Positions 26,801 through 32,800 of a DNA stretch of 34,093 bases are shown piece by piece (the stretch's first letter is position 1; every line of letters begins with the position of its first letter). Under the pieces are notes generated by a model. That model did not search any database, was not told the DNA's origin, and was given only the letters and a program-made list of their open reading frames with translations. The stretch lies in the NCBI GenBank assembly GCA_005798445.1, contig SYJG01000273.1, positions 1-34,093 of the forward strand. The letters run 5' to 3'. The translations under genes and the position numbers were made by a program. The stretch is from Planctomyces sp. (GTDB lineage: Bacteria > Planctomycetota > Planctomycetia > Planctomycetales > Planctomycetaceae).

Positions 26801-29800
26801 CTTGCTGACCCCTCCGCCGCTGATCCACATCTTTGACATCGGCGGCAAGATCGAGGCGGGGCTGGATGTGAAAGTCAGCGTGCTCGGTTTTGACAAGACG
26901 TTCGAGATCGCCAAAGTCACGCTGCTCGACTTCGAGATTCCCCGTCCCGGTCCCCAACCACCCGCTCCGGGAGCGATCCTGGCCACGCTCAATGACGGCC
27001 TGCTGACGGTCAACATCGGCCCGAAGTCGGGCGATCGGATGTTCGGCAATACGATGGACGGCAATGACAACGTCTTGATCCGTCGCGGGGCCACGGACGA
27101 GCAAGTCATCGTCTCGGCGTTCGGCTTGCAACAGACTTACGACGGAGTCACTGCGCTGTTCATCGACGCGGGGAACGGCGACGACGTCATCACGCTCGAC
27201 AAGAGCGTCGATCTGCCGGCCACGCTGATCGGCGACCAGGGGAACGACACCATCACCGGCTCGAAGGGAGCCGAATCCATCAACGGCGGAGCGGGCAACG
27301 ACAAGCTGCTCGGCAACGACGGCAACGACACGATCGACGGCGAAGCGGGACTCGACATGATTGTCGGAGCGTCGGGCGACGATCTCCTCAACGGCGGCGC
27401 GGACGCGGACACGATCGACGGAGCGGCGGGCAAAGACACGATCAACGCTGGAGCCGGCAACGACAGCGTCACCGGCGGAACTCAAGACGACCTCGTCAAC
27501 GGCGATGCGGGCAACGACAAGCTCTTCGGCGGACGCGATAGCGACGTCATCAACGGCGGCGACGACAACGACTCGATCTTCGGCGAGGAAGGCCAGGACT
27601 CGGTCACGGGCGGCGCGGGGAATGACTTCGTCAATGGCGGCATCGCGAACGACCTCATCGAAGGGGGCGGCGGCGACGATGAACTCAATGGCGATCTCGG
27701 CAACGATGTCGTCAGAGGAGACTCGGGCAATGATGAAGTCATCGGCGGGCCGGGCAGCGACACGCTCGACGGCGGCAGCGGCGAGGATCTCATCACCGCC
27801 GGCGATCAGTCGAATCCCGGTCAGCCCGGTTCGATCTATGCCGGCGAACCGAGTTCGACGCACGTCATCTTTGGCGGCAGCGGCGGCGACACCATTCATG
27901 GTGACCTGGGTGACGACAACATCGACGCGGGCGAAGGTGACAACGTCGTCTTCGAGTACGCGGGCAACGCGACGATCACCGCCGGGGCCGGCAACGATTT
28001 CATCGTGACCGCTGGCGGCAACGAATTGATCAACGCGGGCAACGGCCAGAACACGGTGCTCGGCGGAGCGGGGAGCGAGACCGTCACCGCCGGTTCCGGC
28101 AACGACGTGATTGATCTGCGTTCGGCCCTGACGAACGAAGCCAGCACGACGCACTTCGTCATGGCCGGAGCGGGCAACAATCTGATTCACACCGATCAAG
28201 GCCACGACTCGGTCTTCACGACCGACGGCAGCGACACGGTCTTCGCGTTTGATGGCAACAACCTGATCGAAGTCGGCGGCGGCGCGGACAAGGTGACGAC
28301 GGGCGCGGGCAAGGACACGATCACGACGGGACTCGGCAACGACACAGTGTCTTCCGGCAATGAGGCGGACTTGCTGACCGTCGGCGAGGGGAACGATCTC
28401 GTCATGTCCGAAGGGGGCAACGACACGGTCTTCGCCGAAGGGGGCCAGGACACGGTCAGCGCGGGAGACGGCAACGACGACGTGTTCCTCGCGGCCGGCG
28501 ATGACTCGGCCGAAGGTGGAGCGGGCAACGACTTCATCGTTGGCGCGAACGGCGACGATTTCATCAACGGCGGCGACGGCAGCGACGTCGTCTGGGGCGG
28601 GATCGCGGTCTTCGGCCGAGCCAGCTTCGATACGACGGTCCCTGGAAACTTTCAGTTGCCGCCTGAGTTCACCAGTTTCGATCTGCTCAACCCCAGCGGC
28701 TACACCCCCCCAAACATCACGCCAATCGTCGTAGCGGGCAATTCATTGCCCGGCACCCCCGACGACGGAATCGACGTCATTCGCGGCGGAGCCGACACCG
28801 ACTTCCTCTTCGGCGGCGGTCAAACAGACGACATCAGAGGCGGCAACGGCGACGACTTCATCGACGGCGGTGTCGGCACGGAATTGATTCACGGCGACGC
28901 GGGCGACGACGTCCTCTTCGGCGGAGCGAACAACGACAGCCTCTTCGGTGACGAGGGGATCGACCAACTTTACGGACAAGAGGGCGATGACATTCTGAAA
29001 GCTGGCCTCGGCACCGACGTTGGTATCGGTGGGAACACGCGCTTCAATCCGCTGATCGCGACCGACATCCCGACTTCGGGTTCCATGACGGTCAACGTCA
29101 TGAGCGGTCAGCGGTCTTACGGTGGCGACGGTAACGACTCGATGTATGCCTTCGCTCCGACCAACAAGCCCGCTGACGAAAGCACTCGGCGCGGTGATGA
29201 ACTGCACGGCGGCAGCGGCAACGATTTCATGTACGGCAACATTCGCCGCGATGTGCTGTCCGGCGGCCCCGGCAACGATTTCCTGCACGGCGAGTATGTG
29301 CTCGGCGCGGACTTCGGGAACAACTCGTCTGCCGACCTCTTCGGCGGCGCGGACACGATGTATGGCGACGGCGGCGAGGATCAGCTCTTCGGCGGCGGCG
29401 GCGCGGACGTGCTGCACGGCGGCGCGGACAGCGACCTCATGGAAGGCCAGAACGGTCGCGATTCGATCTTCGGCGGCGGCGGCATCGACTTCCTGAAGCT
29501 CGACACGGCCGAGTTCTTCACCGAGACCGGCGACGTGTTCGATGGCCACTTCGGCAACCGCACGGCCGGCGATGTCATCGACGACAACGCGACCGACATC
29601 TTGCTGATCGAAGGCTCGCTGCTGCCCGACATCATCACGCTGAAGGAACAGGACGTCGGCATTTCCTCGAAGACCGATCTCGCTCCGGCGATCGTGGCGA
29701 ACGGTCGGCCGTCGGCCGCTCCGAAGTTCACGCTCACGGTGAATGGACAGAGCGTCGGCCCGATCACGGTGACGGACACGGCGAACAACACCTCGCTGGA

Positions 29801-32800
29801 TGATCTTGTCGGCGATTTCAACTTGGCGATCGACAACGCCATCTCGGGTCTCGGCGACGGTGCTTCGTTCAGCCCGCATAACGTCCAAGCCGTTCGCATC
29901 GGCAACCGGATTCGGATCGAGACTGTCGATCTCGGCCAGCAGACGCAGTTGCTGGTCACGCCGGTCGCGAACGATCCGATGACGAATGTCATGCAGAACG
30001 AACTCCGTTTCTTCGCGTCGCAGTTCGGAGTGAAGCTGCTCGACATCGACTACAACGCGGGGAACGGCCGCGAAACGATCCGCGCCGGCTGGCGCGATCA
30101 GGCGGGCAATCCTCTGGTCGAACAGTTCCGTATCAGCGGACTGGGTGGCGATGACGAACTCGGCTTCGCGGTCGGCGAGAAGGCTCCCGATCTGGCGTCG
30201 CTCGCCCTGCGCAGCCGTGATTGGGTGGGCGTGCTCGACGGCGGTTCGGGGGACGACATTCTGTCTGGCTCGAAAGCCCGCGATCGGATCGACGGCGGTC
30301 GCGGCAGCGATTTGATCTACGGCAACGAGGGTGACGACCGCATGTTCGGTGATCCGTCGAACGGCGCACCGAATGATCTCGACGTGATGTTCGGCGGAGC
30401 GGGGAATGACGACGCGATCGGCGGACTAGGGTCGAATCGGCTGTATGCCTGGAGCTTCGATCCGACCGGCCCGCTGCACTTCGACGGCGAACAGACCGCG
30501 ACGAACACCGGCAGCGGCGCGACGCTCACGGCTTACGCGCGGCAGAGCCGGCTGGGACAACTGGATCGCGATGCGCACTTCTCGCTCAGCACCGACGGGA
30601 CGACGTTCACGTCGCTGACGCTGACGGCCGCGAGTACCGCCGACAATACGCACTTCGACGATCTTATCAGCGACTTGCTGGGGGAAATCACCGGGGCGGG
30701 ACTCGGCTCACAGGTCACCGTCGGCGGCGATGATTTTCGTTTGACGTTCACTTCGTTCACGCAGTCATTGACTCTGCGCACCGATCAGTTCGGCGTGTTC
30801 GTTGATCCGAACGGCCGGCTGGTCGATACCGATGGGACCGAACAAGCGCTGGCGGGGAATCCGTTCCCGGTCGAGGACACTGGACTCAACCGGATGCTGG
30901 GCATGTCGCAGGACGACATTTTGTTTGGCGGCACGGGACTCGATTTCCTGTACGGCAACGGCGGCAACGATGTGCTGATCACGCGGCATGGCCTGCCGTT
31001 TGAGGATGGCTTCGATGTGCCGGCCGGCGACGAGTGGAAAGCCTACGCGAAGGCGACCGACAAGGTTTGGTACTACGGCGGCACGAATCTGAATGACGTC
31101 ATCAGCGTCGATTATGTCACCGAGCCTGGATTGCTTGGCGGGCATCATCTCATCACGCGGCTGACGAACAACAACGGCAACTTCTCGTTCGACGCGCAAG
31201 TGCGGCTGGACTTCAACGCGACTGACGAGAATGGCAACCTGCTCTTCGACGCGACCGATGTGATCGAGAGCCTGGAATCGATCCTCGAAGCGAATCCAGC
31301 GGAGCGAAATCTCCAATTCAACGAACTGGCGCTGAGCGGCAACCTGCTCCCGCCGGAAGGAGATTTCCTCGCGATCATCATCGACGCGCTCGATGGCAAC
31401 GACATCGTGAATGTCGGCCCGACGGTCTTGAAGACCGTTTGGACCGACGGTGGCAAAGGGGACGACACGATCCTCTACCAGTCGGGCAATCCGATCCTCG
31501 TCGATCGAACGGAAGAACAAGATCGCAACGAAGTGGCCGGCGATCCGAACTCCGCCGCGAATGCCTACTCGTTGTTCGGCCCGACGATTCTGCTCGGCAG
31601 CGCCGCGTTGCCATTGAACGGTCAGCTCACCGATCCCGCGCGGGTCGATGTGCGGCTCTTCGGCGACGAGACCTTCACGCGACTGCAGATCTCCCCAGCA
31701 GTGACTTCCAACAATGACTCCACGGAAGCTCTGATCGCGGACATCAATGCCGAGATCGCGGCGAAGGGACTTGGCGAACGACTCATCGCGGTGAATGTCG
31801 GCGGCAGGCTCGGCCTGCGTCCGACCGATACCGAGCTGAGCAATTTCGTTTCGCGGATCGCCATGCAACGGCTCGGCACGGCGACCACGCCGGTACTGAC
31901 GATCGACGGAGTCAACACGCCAGCGGAGAAAGCGTTCGGACTTTCCGCCGGTCAGAGCACCACGCTGGCCGATCTCGCGCAATCGGTGCGCTTCGAGGAT
32001 CTGACGCTCGACAGTCCTGACGACGTGGATTGGTACTCGTTCCGCCTGGTGCAGACGCCAGAACTCGGCAGCAACATCAGCGTCAGCAGCCTCTCGGAGA
32101 ACGATGGCCTCACGGTGCGCGTCTATCGCCAGGAGGATGACGGTTCGCTGACTCAAGTGCGCACGAATGAAGTGAATGAGCCGACGATCGGTGCGGACCT
32201 GACCGAGCGATTCTTGATCGGCGGGGCGTTCGCGCCTTCGGGAGTGCTTGAGAGTGACGTCTCGTTTTTGTTGACGGTTGGATTTGGCGGCAGCGCGAGG
32301 ATTCTCAACGTGACAGTCACGGCGGCTTCGACGGCGGGGAATCTCGATGTCAATGCGCTCGTGCAGGACGTGCAGGCGGCGGTCAATGCGGCGGCGGCAA
32401 CGGCGGGTCTCGGGAAGGCGGATGTCCCGCAGATTCAGAATCGCGGTGGGCATCTGGCGTTTGCTCGCGCGACGGGCAGCACGCTGGCGCTCAAGAGCCA
32501 CTTCGCGACCGAAGACGGAGCGACGGCGTTTGGATTTGCGGTCGATCAGGAACTTGGCGCGAACAACAACGCTTACCCGCTCGACAGCATCGGCGACCTC
32601 GCGGAAGTGACCGGCGGCAGCATTCATGCGACGAGCGACGGCGATGTCTATCGCTTCGACGTCGATGCCGAGTCGGTCGGCGGCGACGGTTCGATCTTCA
32701 TCGACAACATCAGCACGGTTTCCGAACTGATCGTCGAACTGTTTGAGAATTACGGCGGCGGAAAAGCCGGACTCGGCACACTGGTCGAGTCGAAGTCGGT

